Below are positions 16,071 through 24,790 of a DNA stretch of 64,000 nucleotides, one piece after another (positions within the stretch are counted from its first letter, which is position 1; every line of letters starts with the position of its first letter). The stretch is from JAXMAR01 sp046350295 (lineage in GTDB: Bacteria; Planctomycetota; Planctomycetia; Gemmatales; Gemmataceae). The DNA lies in contig JAXMAR010000033.1 of NCBI GenBank assembly GCA_046350295.1, forward strand, positions 1 to 64,000, read 5' to 3'. Below the pieces are notes generated by a model. That model was given only the letters and a program-made list of their open reading frames with translations, was not told the origin of the DNA and did not search any database. A program made the translations under genes and the position numbers.

Positions 16071-18125
16071 CTAGCGCTTCACGCGCACCAGCCGAACCTC
16101 GCTCGCGCCGCGGGTCGCGGTGAGCCAGCCGACGTCTCCGTTGGCGAAGAGCGCAAGGTCATTGCGGCGGCCGATGGGCTGATCGACGAGCGTCGGGCGG
16201 CCCAATAAACGGCCGGCGCTGTCGATGGGGACGTAGCGCGTGGTCGTGTCGGTCTCGGTCCAGATGAGCAGCAAATCGGAACCGAAGGGCGCCAGGTTCA
16301 CGCCGGCGTGCGTGGTGGGGGGGATGGTGTCGAGAACGTTCACGAAGCGCTTCACGTCGCCGGTCTTGTCGATGGCCGCATAGTAGGCTTGCCACCCTCC
16401 GCCGACGCGTGTGACGAAGGCGAGGCCGACGTCGGCGCCGAGGGGAACCATGCTGCCCAGGTGGGTCAGCTTCGGATGGAAGCCCGCGCGCTGGTCCTTG
16501 GGCGGATAGATCAGGCTCCGTGCCTTCTTCGCGCTGCGGTTGATGAAGGGAATGCCGACCGGGTGCGCGTCCCCGACGGAAGCGGTGAACCAATCCCCTC
16601 CGTGGTAGAGCAAGGCCTGGTCGATGCTGTGGCTGACCGTCCAGTGATTCTCCTGAAGTTTGTTCCCCTTTCCGTCGAGCCGGGCAAAATAGCCGCCCTG
16701 GTGCTTCGCGCCCCCCTTGGTATGCACGAAGTGCCCGAAATGAACGGCGCATTCCGTCCCGGACGAGATCAGCTTGGCGTTCGAGAACCACCGGGTGGCG
16801 AAGTGCGTGCCCGGCCCGTTCCCATGCTCTCCCGTCAGCGGGGTTTTGAAGAGCGTACGTCCCTCGCGGCTTAGGCCGAGCAGGTGCACCTCGCACGGAG
16901 CTCGAAATGCGAGGGCCGCGATCGTCCCGTCGTCGTTCACCGCAAGGCCGCGCAGCTCCGTGTCCGCCAGGATGATGTCGCGTCCAGCCGCTTTGAGATC
17001 TGCTCCCAGAGGGGTGATGTGGGCGCGCCCCTTCGCGTCGTTCCAGCCGAACTGGAAGCCCCCGCCGGGCGCCCGCGCCATCATGAGGCGCCCTCGTCGC
17101 GCCAGGGTCTCGGAAAGCGGGATGACGTCGACGACGTATTTGCCATAGTCCGCTGTTCGCGGCGGGACCTTCGCCGCGGGGATTTCAGGCTTCTTGTCCG
17201 CGACCCGGGGCGGGGCCAGATCGCGAACCTCGACGCGCTTGTATTGGATCGAGCCCCCCTTGGCGAACATCGGTTGCAGGATGATGTGCCCTTTCACCGG
17301 CGTCTTCTCGGCGTCGTCGTGGTCCGCGACGACTTTGCCGTTGACCCTGATGTGGATATGGTGGCCGCGCAGAATCACGTCCATCGTGAACCAGGTATCC
17401 GGCGGGACGGCTTTCTCCTTGACCTTGGCGATGTCGCGGCCGGCGATGCGCAAGGACCCGGTCCCCATCTTGCCGCCGATGAACACGTCGTACGAGTCCT
17501 TGCCGGGTTTCGCGGCCAGCGGGCCGCGTAGACACACGCCCGTGCCGCCCCCGGCGTACTTGGCCTCGATGCGGAGATGCACGTCGGTCCAGTCGTCTTC
17601 CACCGTGAACAGCCCACCGAAGATACCGGACTCGGCGAGGATGCCGCTCTCGACGTGCCAGTTGCCGGGGACCTTCGGCAAGCTCCGCCAACCGGATTTG
17701 TCCTTGCCGTTGAAGAGGGGGACCCATTCCCCGCGCCGCCGCAGTTCCTCACGCGAGAGGGTCGCCGGCGGGCTCGGCTTGACATCCCCCGGCAATCCGG
17801 GCCGGAAGTCGGGCTCATCGGCGAGCGGCGGAGGCTCCGTCCGCTTGAGGACGATCTCCGAGCCTGTTTTCGGACCGACCTCAAACGGGAGGATGTCGAC
17901 TACATCCCCATGGCGCAGCACCAACAATTCATGCTTGCCGTGCCGCAACTCCACGGGGCTTTGCAGCGTCTTCGCCGAGATTTCGCGGTCGTTCAGAACG
18001 TACTCCAGCGAAACATCCTTCAGATCGACGTCGAGCTTCAGGAGTACGGTCTTTGTCGGGGCCGGCTCAGCCGCCGGGGCCGAAGCGACGAGAAGCACGC
18101 AGGCAATGAACGGCGCCGTCAACAT
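16071..18125 (-). CDS. Secreted DUF1080 (3-keto-disaccharide hydrolase-like) protein with extra C-terminal domain
   Basis: A 684-aa protein with a signal peptide (MLTAPFIACVLLVASAPAAE). Around residues 125-305 is a DUF1080 beta-jelly-roll (WVPLFNGKDKSGW, FTVEDDWTDVHLRIEAKY, GGTGVCLRGP, HHIHIRVNGKVVADH), the lectin-like fold seen in 3-keto-glycoside hydrolases and planctomycete sugar proteins. Residues about 320-684 are beta-rich with propeller-like repeats (LAVNDDGTIAALAFRAPCE and similar); this part is unfamiliar. The start was placed at ATG 18125, because the frame upstream runs antisense-like through the DUF1501 gene. It lies 43 bp downstream of the DUF1501 stop, so the two are probably co-transcribed. 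A role in carbohydrate binding or turnover is inferred. Confidence 0.83.
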   Translation of the reverse strand: MLTAPFIACVLLVASAPAAEPAPTKTVLLKLDVDLKDVSLEYVLNDREISAKTLQSPVELRHGKHELLVLRHGDVVDILPFEVGPKTGSEIVLKRTEPPPLADEPDFRPGLPGDVKPSPPATLSREELRRRGEWVPLFNGKDKSGWRSLPKVPGNWHVESGILAESGIFGGLFTVEDDWTDVHLRIEAKYAGGGTGVCLRGPLAAKPGKDSYDVFIGGKMGTGSLRIAGRDIAKVKEKAVPPDTWFTMDVILRGHHIHIRVNGKVVADHDDAEKTPVKGHIILQPMFAKGGSIQYKRVEVRDLAPPRVADKKPEIPAAKVPPRTADYGKYVVDVIPLSETLARRGRLMMARAPGGGFQFGWNDAKGRAHITPLGADLKAAGRDIILADTELRGLAVNDDGTIAALAFRAPCEVHLLGLSREGRTLFKTPLTGEHGNGPGTHFATRWFSNAKLISSGTECAVHFGHFVHTKGGAKHQGGYFARLDGKGNKLQENHWTVSHSIDQALLYHGGDWFTASVGDAHPVGIPFINRSAKKARSLIYPPKDQRAGFHPKLTHLGSMVPLGADVGLAFVTRVGGGWQAYYAAIDKTGDVKRFVNVLDTIPPTTHAGVNLAPFGSDLLLIWTETDTTTRYVPIDSAGRLLGRPTLVDQPIGRRNDLALFANGDVGWLTATRGASEVRLVRVKR

Positions 18126-18168
18126 TCTCGTTGTTTCCGCAGTCGCCGCTGTGGATGAGGAAATCCGG

Positions 18169-19644
18169 TCAATCCAGCAGTTCGCCGCGCACCACCCCAT
18201 CCCCGGCGATCGGCAGCGGCCGCCCAAGCGCGTCGTTGACAAGCGTGTGCGGGTCGATCCCCAGCAGATGGAATGACGTCGCGAGCACGTCTTTCGGCGA
18301 CACCGGTGTCGTTGCGACTTCGCCGCCGAGGCGATCGGAGGCGCCGACGACGCGACCCTTGCCCATGCCGCCGCCCGCGACGATGGCCGAATAGACGCGC
18401 GACCAGTGGTGCCGCCCGGCGCCGCGCGGCCGCGAGTCGATGCGCGGCGTGCGGCCATGCTCGCTGAGGCAGAGGACGAGGGTTTCGTCGAGCAGGCCGC
18501 GCTGGCGCAGGTCGTCGATCAAGGTGGCGAAGGCGGGATCGAAGCCGGGGAGGAGATACTCCTTGAGCCGCGGGTAGTGATTATCGTGCGTGTCCCAGGC
18601 GCAGGCGGAGAACTGGCCGAAGCCGTCCCAGAAGACGGTGACGAAGGTCGTGCCGGCCTCGACCAGGCGCCGGGCGGCGAGGCAAGCCTGGCCAAAGAGC
18701 GTCATGCCGTAGCGCTCGCGGAGCGGCATCGGCTCGCGGGCGATATCGAGGGCGTCGCTCACGGCGCTGGATGTCAGCAGGCTGTAGGCCCGCTCGCGCT
18801 GCCGATCGAAGATCGCAGCGGCCGCGTCCACGCGGCGCCGGCCCGTCTCGAATTGATCGAGCAGCGATTGCCGCAGGTTGAGTCGCTCCACAGGAACATC
18901 GTCCCGGACCCGGCTCTCGGTCGAGAGAACGAAGCGGCCGTTCTGAAGGATGCCGCCGTAGGGATCGACGAAATCCTTCTTCTGGCTGTCGGTGTAGTGC
19001 GGGACGACGCGTGTGCCGGCACCGATGAAGTCGGTCCAGAGCGGGTCGTGGTTCTGACCGAGGAAGGCGGCGAACGGGCCGGCGTTGACCAGGATGTCCG
19101 TCTTCGAGTTGAGCATCCAGGGCAAGGCGATATTGCGTGGCGTGTTATCCGCGCGGCGCGTCCGGAGATAGTCGACGACGGAGCCGATGTATGGCCAGTG
19201 GCGCGCGTCGCGCGGGCGGGTTTCGAGGTCCGGGGTGTAAGTCGGAATGCCGCTGACCGCGTAAGCGACGCCGTGCTGCGGGTAGGGGTGCGTCATCGAG
19301 CGGATGACGGTTGTCTGATCGAGGACGCGCGCGGTGCGCGGCAGCAATTCGCAGATGCGGGCGCCGGGGACAACCGAGGGGATCGAGCCGATCTCGCCGC
19401 GGACCTCGGCGGGGGCATCCGGCTTGGGATCGAACGTCTCGTGCTGCGGCGGCGAGCCGTAGAGGAAGAGGAGGATGCAGGCCTTGGCCCGGCCGAAGCG
19501 TGGGAGACGCGTGGCGGGCGCGGCGTCGGCTTTGAGATTAAGGAAGTCGCTGAGGGAAAACGCGCCGAGGGCGCCGAGACGCAAAAGGTCGCGGCGCGAG
19601 AGGCCGTCGCAGAGGCGGCGCGTCGAGCCCTGGAGGGTGAGCAT
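18169..19644 (-). CDS. DUF1501 (sulfatase-like fold) exported protein
   Basis: A 491-aa protein of the DUF1501 family, which is widely expanded in planctomycetes and related to the alkaline phosphatase/sulfatase superfamily. A twin-arginine-like start (LSRRDLLRLGALGAFSLSDFL) suggests Tat export. Family landmarks are ACILLFLYGSPPQHETFDPKPDAPAE, VRSMTHPYPQHGVAY-like text, FWDGFGQFSACAWDTHDNHY, LVLCLSEHGRTPRI and GRHHW. These retain the acidic and His residues expected for metal binding. The enzymatic activity of the family is not established. ATG 19644 (MLTLQG) starts just before the Tat segment and is preferred to 19704. It is followed by the DUF1080 gene at 43 bp, and such pairs occur repeatedly in planctomycete genomes. 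Confidence 0.92.
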   Translation of the reverse strand: MLTLQGSTRRLCDGLSRRDLLRLGALGAFSLSDFLNLKADAAPATRLPRFGRAKACILLFLYGSPPQHETFDPKPDAPAEVRGEIGSIPSVVPGARICELLPRTARVLDQTTVIRSMTHPYPQHGVAYAVSGIPTYTPDLETRPRDARHWPYIGSVVDYLRTRRADNTPRNIALPWMLNSKTDILVNAGPFAAFLGQNHDPLWTDFIGAGTRVVPHYTDSQKKDFVDPYGGILQNGRFVLSTESRVRDDVPVERLNLRQSLLDQFETGRRRVDAAAAIFDRQRERAYSLLTSSAVSDALDIAREPMPLRERYGMTLFGQACLAARRLVEAGTTFVTVFWDGFGQFSACAWDTHDNHYPRLKEYLLPGFDPAFATLIDDLRQRGLLDETLVLCLSEHGRTPRIDSRPRGAGRHHWSRVYSAIVAGGGMGKGRVVGASDRLGGEVATTPVSPKDVLATSFHLLGIDPHTLVNDALGRPLPIAGDGVVRGELLD

Positions 19645-19738
19645 GTCGGCTCCGGCGGGGAGGTTCGGCGGATGATTGGATTGTAAGCGAAGACACGCGG
19701 GCATGCCACAGTGAAAACTGGCATGGGGTATCAGGCTA

Positions 19739-20506
19739 TCAAGCTGACGGTGACCTCTCGAGCACGAGGACGACGTAGCGGCAAAACCGTTGCAGGGAGG
19801 GGAAGCGCCGCAGCAGCCCGCGGTCGACCCTCTCCAGGCGGCGGGTCACGCTTGGCGTGCGGAGGAGCCGGCCTGCCATGCCCAACAGCTGATACCCTGT
19901 CCATTCGAGGCTGGGGAAGTAACGCCGCAGGACGGCCAGATCGGCGCCGCGCAAAGGTTGTTCGTCGACTGTCCGCTCCTTGCCGGGGTAGGGGAGTCGG
20001 GCACGGGCCAGGCGCAGCAAGGGGTTCTCGCCCCAGGGCTCGCAAAAGACGGCTCGACCACCCGGCTTCAGAAGTCGGCGCAGCTCCGCGCCCGCCATGT
20101 CCATGTCAAGATGGTGCAGGATGGCGTTGCCCCAGATCCGGTCGAAGGCGCCATCGGCGAAAGGGAGACGCTCGGCGTCCGCCTTCAGCCAGGCGACGCG
20201 GACGCCGTTGGCCTCGCCGCGGCGCCGCGCCTCGGTAAGGTAGCCGCTGGAGAGATCGCAACCGATGACGCGAGCGCCGCGACGGGCCAGAACGACGGAC
20301 GCCATGCCGTGGCCGCAGCCGCAATCGAGGACGGTGCGGCCGGCGACGTCCCCCAGGGCGTCGAACGCGGGGCGGATCCAGGTTTCGTGGGCGAGATAGT
20401 CGTCGTCGGCAAAAGCGAGTTGTTCGGGGCGCCGGTCGAAGAACGAGGCGCGCTCGAGCGCCTGGTGATCGTGAAACTCCTGTTCGCGGCGCAAGCGCGT
20501 TATCAT
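19739..20506 (-). CDS. SAM-dependent methyltransferase (class I)
   Basis: A 255-aa class I methyltransferase. Motif I is VLDCGCGHGMASVVLA, the acidic residue binding the ribose lies in VIGCDLSSGYL, motif II is AERLPFADGAFDRIWGNAILHHLD, and motif III is LKPGGRAVFCEPWG. The substrate is unknown; the C-terminal region is basic and helical, like methyltransferases acting on lipid-linked or small-molecule acceptors. The gene is convergent to nothing nearby. Its start at 20506 faces the divergent amidohydrolase gene across a spacer filled with repeats. The stop lies 94 bp from the DUF1501 start. Confidence 0.88.
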   Translation of the reverse strand: MITRLRREQEFHDHQALERASFFDRRPEQLAFADDDYLAHETWIRPAFDALGDVAGRTVLDCGCGHGMASVVLARRGARVIGCDLSSGYLTEARRRGEANGVRVAWLKADAERLPFADGAFDRIWGNAILHHLDMDMAGAELRRLLKPGGRAVFCEPWGENPLLRLARARLPYPGKERTVDEQPLRGADLAVLRRYFPSLEWTGYQLLGMAGRLLRTPSVTRRLERVDRGLLRRFPSLQRFCRYVVLVLERSPSA

Positions 20507-20538
20507 GGAAAGATCCGGAGCGGCGCCAGGGCCGAGGG

Positions 20539-20637
20539 GCTTTGCAACGCAAAAGGGGACTGTCCCTTTCGCTCGAGCGAAAAACCGGCTCTTTTGCCAG
20601 GTCGAAAGGGACTGTCCCCTTTTGCGTTGCCAAAGCC
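20539..20637. repeat. Large imperfect inverted repeat
   Basis: Arms of about 34 bases at 20539-20572 and 20603-20637 are complementary except for one mismatch and one extra base, with a 31-base spacer. Each arm contains the internally palindromic AAAGGGGAC/TGTCCCTTT, a motif seen in dispersed repeats of many genomes. It sits in the divergent spacer between the methyltransferase and amidohydrolase genes. Confidence 0.75.
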
Positions 20638-20690
20638 GGGCCGAGGCGTCGTCGAAGTCGGATGCAGGCGACTGTGAACTCTCACCGTTT

Positions 20691-20713
20691 GAACTCTCAC
20701 GAGTTCAGCTACC
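20691..20713. repeat. Half of the composite hairpin element
   Basis: Arms GAACTC/GAGTTC at 20691-20696 and 20701-20706 with loop TCAC, followed by AGCTAC. It matches the second half of the composite elements at 14556, 21610 and 27944. A broken copy of the first arm (GAACTCTCAC) lies at about 20677. Confidence 0.55.
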
Positions 20714-20759
20714 GCAAGGATGACGGCAAAACGAAAACGACGCTAGACGAGGATCGCTG

Positions 20760-21617
20760 ATGCCTCTCTGGAAGATCGCCTGCGTACAAACCGATCCCCG
20801 CCTCGCAGACAAGGAAGCCAACCTTGCCGCCATGCTCCGCCGCCTCGAGGAGGCGGCGGCACACGGCGCACGGCTCGTCATTTTTCCGGAATGCGCTCTG
20901 ACGGGTTACTGCTTCGAGAGCAAGGAAGAGGCCTGGCCGCTTGGCGAGACGATCCCCGGGCCGGCCACCCAGGCGCTCGGCGCCGCGTGCCGGCGGCTCG
21001 GCGTCTGGGCGGCGTTCGGACTGCTCGAACAGCGCCCCGCGGACGGCGCCCTTTTCAACGCCTGCGCCCTCGTCGGCCCCGGCGTTACCCTGTCTTATCG
21101 CAAGATTCACCTGCCTTTTCTCGGCGTCGACCGCTTCACGACTCCCGGGGATCGTCCCTTCGCGGTCCACGATCTGGGGGGCTTGCGGATCGGCGTTACC
21201 ATCTGTTACGACGGGAGTTTCCCCGAAGCGGCCCGCTGCCTCATGCTTGAGGGAGCTGATCTCATCATCCTGCCGACGAACTTTCCGGCGGGCGCCCGCA
21301 GCAGCCTCGATGTGCTCGTGCCGGCGCGGGCGCTCGAGAACTGCGTCTTTTTCGCGGTCGCCAACCGCTGCGGCGAGGAGCGTGGCTTCCGCTTCATCGG
21401 CCGGAGCCGAGTGCTGGACGTGGCGGGAATCGTGCTGGCTAGCGCGAGCGAAGAAGGAGAAGAGATCGTCTACGCCGAGATCGACCCGGAGAAAGCGCGG
21501 CGCAAGCGGATCGTACACATTCCGGGGAAATACGAGTTGGACCGCATCGCCCATCGCCGCCCCGAAATGTATGGTCCCTTGACCGAAGCGAAATCGAGCG
21601 AAGGGAAACGTAGCTGA
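20760..21617 (+). CDS. Carbon-nitrogen hydrolase (nitrilase superfamily amidase)
   Basis: A 285-aa enzyme of the nitrilase superfamily, cytoplasmic, hydrolysing a C-N bond of an amide or N-carbamoyl compound. The catalytic triad is visible: Glu in LVIFPECALTGY, Lys in LSYRKIHLPFLGVD and Cys in GVTICYDGSFPE. The C-terminal part (NRCGEERGFRFIGRS) is typical of the family. Which branch it belongs to cannot be read from sequence. The start at 20760 follows a weak GAGG. The stop overlaps a palindromic element and the Nudix gene follows 71 bp later; both may be transcribed together. Confidence 0.92.
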   Translation: MPLWKIACVQTDPRLADKEANLAAMLRRLEEAAAHGARLVIFPECALTGYCFESKEEAWPLGETIPGPATQALGAACRRLGVWAAFGLLEQRPADGALFNACALVGPGVTLSYRKIHLPFLGVDRFTTPGDRPFAVHDLGGLRIGVTICYDGSFPEAARCLMLEGADLIILPTNFPAGARSSLDVLVPARALENCVFFAVANRCGEERGFRFIGRSRVLDVAGIVLASASEEGEEIVYAEIDPEKARRKRIVHIPGKYELDRIAHRRPEMYGPLTEAKSSEGKRS

Positions 21618-21678
21618 ACTCGTGACAGTTCAGCCCTGGACGAGGTTCCCCGATCCGAAGTCTCACGACTTCGGCTAC
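21610..21678. repeat. Composite two-hairpin element, copy B
   Basis: Outer GTAGC (21610-21614) and GCTAC (21674-21678) enclose a hairpin with arms CTGAACT/AGTTCAG (21614-21633) and a hairpin with arms CCGAAGTC/GACTTCGG (21655-21674, loop TCAC). It begins inside the last codons of the amidohydrolase gene and ends 10 bp before the Nudix start, so it forms the entire intergenic leader. Confidence 0.8.
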
Positions 21679-21688
21679 GGAAAACGCC

Positions 21689-22096
21689 ATGAAAAAAGCC
21701 GCCGGCACGTTGCTGTATCGCGAGGGGCCCGAGGGGCTCGAAGTGCTTCTGGTGCATCCGAGCGGGTGGTACAACAAGAAAAAGCCGTGGGGCATTCCCA
21801 AAGGGGAGCCGAACGCGGGGGAGACGGAGATGGAGTACACGGCGCGGCGCGAGACGCTCGAAGAGACCGGCATCCAGGCGGAGAAGCTGCACCCGATCGG
21901 CACGGCACGCTACAAAGCGACGGGCAAGGTGATCCACGGTTTCGTCGGTCCCGCCCCGGACGGCGCCGAGCCGCGGTGCGCCAGCTGGGAGATCGATCAG
22001 GCCTGCTTCCTCCCTCTGGACGAAGCGCGGCGGCGCATCCATCCCGACCAGGCCGTCTTCCTCGATCGGCTCGTCGAATACCTGGCCACACGTTGA
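21689..22096 (+). CDS. Nudix hydrolase
   Basis: A 135-aa single-domain Nudix protein. The Nudix box is complete: G-x5-E-x7-R-E-x-x-E-E-x-G-I (GEPNAGETEMEYTARRETLE followed by ETGI, residues about 39-62), with the metal-binding Glu residues conserved. The KPWGIPKGE segment before the box is typical of diadenosine polyphosphate and NTP pyrophosphohydrolases, but the substrate is not decided. It is cytoplasmic. There is no strong ribosome site: the repeat element 21610-21678 abuts the start. The Ste24-like protease follows at 15 bp, indicating an operon. Confidence 0.93.
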   Translation: MKKAAGTLLYREGPEGLEVLLVHPSGWYNKKKPWGIPKGEPNAGETEMEYTARRETLEETGIQAEKLHPIGTARYKATGKVIHGFVGPAPDGAEPRCASWEIDQACFLPLDEARRRIHPDQAVFLDRLVEYLATR

Positions 22097-22111
22097 TAAG
22101 GGCCCTTCTCC

Positions 22112-23413
22112 ATGGCAACGGTCGCGTATCCGACGGCGCCGCGCCGGTTCAGCGTCAGCCTCACCATCCGCTTCCTCTGCTGGCTCGCCCTCGCCTGGAT
22201 CGCCATCGTCGGGGCCCTCTCCCTCCTCTTGCATTTCCAGGTCGACCCCACGAGCGCCCGCCGCTATTTCAGTGACGAGCAGATCGACGATGGCCTGCGC
22301 TACGGCTTCGAAAGCAAGATCATCGGCTGGTCGAGCGGCCTTGTCCACTATGCGTTCCTCGCCGCCCTGGGGCTCACAACTCTCGGCGGCCGCGTGACCG
22401 CCGGATTCCGCCGCCTCAGCGCCGACCGCTGGTTCCTGACCCTCGTCTGCGTGGCCGCGTTCCTCTACCTGGCGCCGGTCCTGCTCGGCTTCCCTTTCAG
22501 CGTCCTCGCTTATCTCCACCGCCGCGCCTGGGACATGACGCAGGCGACGTTCGGCGTCTGGATCATCGACTACCTCAAGAGCATTCTGGTTTCCGGCCTG
22601 ATGGAGACCGTGCCGCTCATCGTCCTCTATCTCCTCATCCGCGGGTTACCGCGGTTTTGGTGGCTGGTCGCCTCGGCGGCGTTGATCCTGTACGCCGTCG
22701 GCATCGCTCTTCTCTACCCGATCGTGGTCGAGCCGTTCTTCAACACGTTCACGCCGCTGTCACAGACCCGGTGGGCGCACCTGGAGAAACCGGTGCGCGA
22801 GCTGCTGAAGAAGGCCGACCTGCCGGTCGAGGACATCCTGGTGATCGACGCGTCGCGCCGCACCAGTCACAGCAACGCCTATTTCACCGGCTTCGGGCCG
22901 ACGCGCCGCATCGTCTTTTACGACACGCTCCTGAAAGATCACCGCGACGACGAGACGCTGTCGATCCTGGGACACGAGATGGGGCACTGGCTGAACGACC
23001 ACATCGTCAAGGGCCTGGCCATGGCCGCGGTCGGGGCGACCCTGGCGCTCTTTCTTCTGTCGCGCATTCTCCTTGGCCTGGTCGGCCGACCGCCCTGGCG
23101 CCTGTCGAACCCGAGCGACCCGGCGGGATTGCCGCTGGTGTTCTTGCTCGGCGTGCTCGCCACGTGGGTGACACTTCCGATCCAGAACGCGGTGAGCCGG
23201 TATTTCGAGCGGCAGGCGGATGAGATGGCGCTGCGGCTCGGCGCGCGGGACGCGTTTATCCGGGCGGAGCAGCAGCTGGTGCGGACGAACAAGAGCAACG
23301 TGACGCCCCACCCGTTCTTGACGTGGCTGTTCGCGACCCATCCGCCGGTGCTGGAACGCATCGAGATGGGGGAACGGTGGGACAATGGACCGCCTCAGGA
23401 ACGCCGGAAATAG
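22112..23413 (+). CDS. M48-family membrane metallopeptidase (Ste24-like)
   Basis: A 433-aa integral membrane zinc protease. Several transmembrane helices (about residues 15-40, 75-92, 105-130, 155-178, 182-205, 300-325 and 345-365) surround the zinc site HEMGHW (His288, Glu289, His292), with the third ligand in RQADEMAL. The conserved DASRRTSHSNAYFTGFG segment before HExxH places it with the CAAX prenyl protease 1 (Ste24) branch rather than HtpX. In bacteria such enzymes are thought to take part in membrane protein quality control; prenyl substrates are not expected here. The gene is 15 bp after the Nudix gene and probably co-transcribed with it. Confidence 0.93.
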   Translation: MATVAYPTAPRRFSVSLTIRFLCWLALAWIAIVGALSLLLHFQVDPTSARRYFSDEQIDDGLRYGFESKIIGWSSGLVHYAFLAALGLTTLGGRVTAGFRRLSADRWFLTLVCVAAFLYLAPVLLGFPFSVLAYLHRRAWDMTQATFGVWIIDYLKSILVSGLMETVPLIVLYLLIRGLPRFWWLVASAALILYAVGIALLYPIVVEPFFNTFTPLSQTRWAHLEKPVRELLKKADLPVEDILVIDASRRTSHSNAYFTGFGPTRRIVFYDTLLKDHRDDETLSILGHEMGHWLNDHIVKGLAMAAVGATLALFLLSRILLGLVGRPPWRLSNPSDPAGLPLVFLLGVLATWVTLPIQNAVSRYFERQADEMALRLGARDAFIRAEQQLVRTNKSNVTPHPFLTWLFATHPPVLERIEMGERWDNGPPQERRK

Positions 23414-23693
23414 AGGGCACAGCCTGTCGCACCCTGAAATCTCCGACAAGACGCGTTGATTTAATTCCTTCCTAATCAAGTTTCTGCTAGTCTTTCTTCG
23501 CTCAATCGCGTTGGTCGCTTGCGCGCTGACGTTTGATGATTTGTGAGAGAAAGATCATTTTTTCTTTCGTCGGATGGAAAATGATTTTTTTCGGCGGAGT
23601 CGGCGTGAAAAGGGTACTACTATTGTTGTAGTCGAGATCCCTATCTACTGCGGAAACCCATCCCTGCCTTGTTTTTTTTCCCTTGGAGCATCC
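23414..23693 (+). promoter_or_regulatory. AT-rich leader of the DUF1559 gene
   Basis: This 280-bp spacer is far lower in GC than its surroundings. It contains an inverted repeat ATCATTTT / AAAATGAT (about 23551-23586) flanked by T-tracts. It is the likely promoter and 5' leader of the pilin-like gene. I see no convincing -35/-10 pair, so the exact start is not assigned. Confidence 0.4.
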
Positions 23694-24704
23694 ATGAATC
23701 GCAAGTCCCATCACGTTCGACGAGGCTTTACCCTCATCGAACTCCTCGTCGTCATTGCCATCATCGCGATCCTGATCGCACTCCTGGTTCCCGCGGTGCA
23801 GAAGGTGCGCGAGGCTGCGGCCCGCGCCCAGTGCCAGAACAATCTCAAGCAGATCGGTCTTGCCTTGCACGGCTACCACGACACCTACAAGAAATTCCCC
23901 GCGGGCTGCGCTCCCGACGTGGACGGCGCCGGCAATGTGACCGCCTCGTGGGGCAGTTCCTGGAAGGTCCGCATCCTGGCGCATATCGAGCAAACCGCCA
24001 TCGCCAGCAAGTGGACGTACAGCGGCAACAGCGGCTACGTGAACGGTAACAATCTCCAGTGGGTCAACAACATCAATATCTCCGTCTACCGCTGCCCCTC
24101 CTCGACCCTCCCCGACTTCTACGGGAGTTCCTGGAACAATGGCTATATTGAAATGTTCTCCTCCTATCCGGGTATTTCCGGATCGATACAGGACAGCGGC
24201 CTGGTCTCGAGCGGTGGCGCCGGCTTGGTCAGCGGCGGCGGCATCCTCTATCCCAACAGCAAGGTGAAGATGACCGGCATCACGGACGGAACCAGCAACA
24301 CGATGCTGGTCGGCGAGCAAAGCGACCACCTCCGCGACGCCAATGGCCAGATCATCACCGGCAGCTTCTACGCCATCACCAGCCAGGGCCCCCATGGCTG
24401 GACGATGGGGGCGAACGGCGACAACCGCGAACCGCCGAACTATCAGAACGGCGGCGACAACCGCGAGTTCAACTGCACGACGATCCGCTACCTGATCAAC
24501 CAGATCGGCATGTCGAACAATTGCGGCAATGGAACGTGCGACAACACCGGAGCGAATATCCCCCTCAGCTCCAAGCACACGGGCGGCTGCAATATCCTTC
24601 TGGCGGACGGCTCGGTACGCTACCTTGCGGACACGACGCCCTTGGCCACCCTCTATCCGCTTGCCTGCCGCAACGACGGCCAGGTCTTCACGCTGGATCA
24701 ATAA
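23694..24704 (+). CDS. DUF1559 type IV pilin-like protein
   Basis: A 336-aa pseudopilin-like protein. After a short basic leader comes the prepilin signature RGFTLIELLVVIAIIAILIA with Glu at +5, then QKVREAAARAQCQNNLKQIG, the standard DUF1559 opening. The C-terminal H-X9-DG block is seen as SSKHTGGCNILLADGSVRYL. DUF1559 proteins are strongly expanded in planctomycetes and are thought to be surface or pseudopilus components; their exact function is open. The start at 23694 follows TTGGAGC and sits at the leader. A 280-bp spacer of unusually low GC upstream suggests its own promoter. A strong terminator follows, then a small lipoprotein gene often paired with this family. Confidence 0.95.
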   Translation: MNRKSHHVRRGFTLIELLVVIAIIAILIALLVPAVQKVREAAARAQCQNNLKQIGLALHGYHDTYKKFPAGCAPDVDGAGNVTASWGSSWKVRILAHIEQTAIASKWTYSGNSGYVNGNNLQWVNNINISVYRCPSSTLPDFYGSSWNNGYIEMFSSYPGISGSIQDSGLVSSGGAGLVSGGGILYPNSKVKMTGITDGTSNTMLVGEQSDHLRDANGQIITGSFYAITSQGPHGWTMGANGDNREPPNYQNGGDNREFNCTTIRYLINQIGMSNNCGNGTCDNTGANIPLSSKHTGGCNILLADGSVRYLADTTPLATLYPLACRNDGQVFTLDQ

Positions 24705-24719
24705 GACGACTTTCATGAC

Positions 24720-24759
24720 AAAGCCGGCCCCGCGACTCGTTCGCTGGGCCGGCTTTTTT
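24720..24759 (+). terminator. Rho-independent terminator after DUF1559 gene
   Basis: Stem AAAGCCGGCCC (24720-24730) pairs perfectly with GGGCCGGCTTT (24746-24756) around a 15-base loop and is followed by a T-run. It lies 15 bp after the stop codon and partly separates the pilin-like gene from the lipoprotein gene. Confidence 0.9.
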
Positions 24760-24790
24760 GCTCTGCGCCCCTCAGCCACAGGAGTTGTTA

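Noticed and set aside
20540..20760. Riboswitch upstream of the amidohydrolase gene
   Set aside because: The structure there is fully explained by dispersed inverted repeats; no known riboswitch core is visible.
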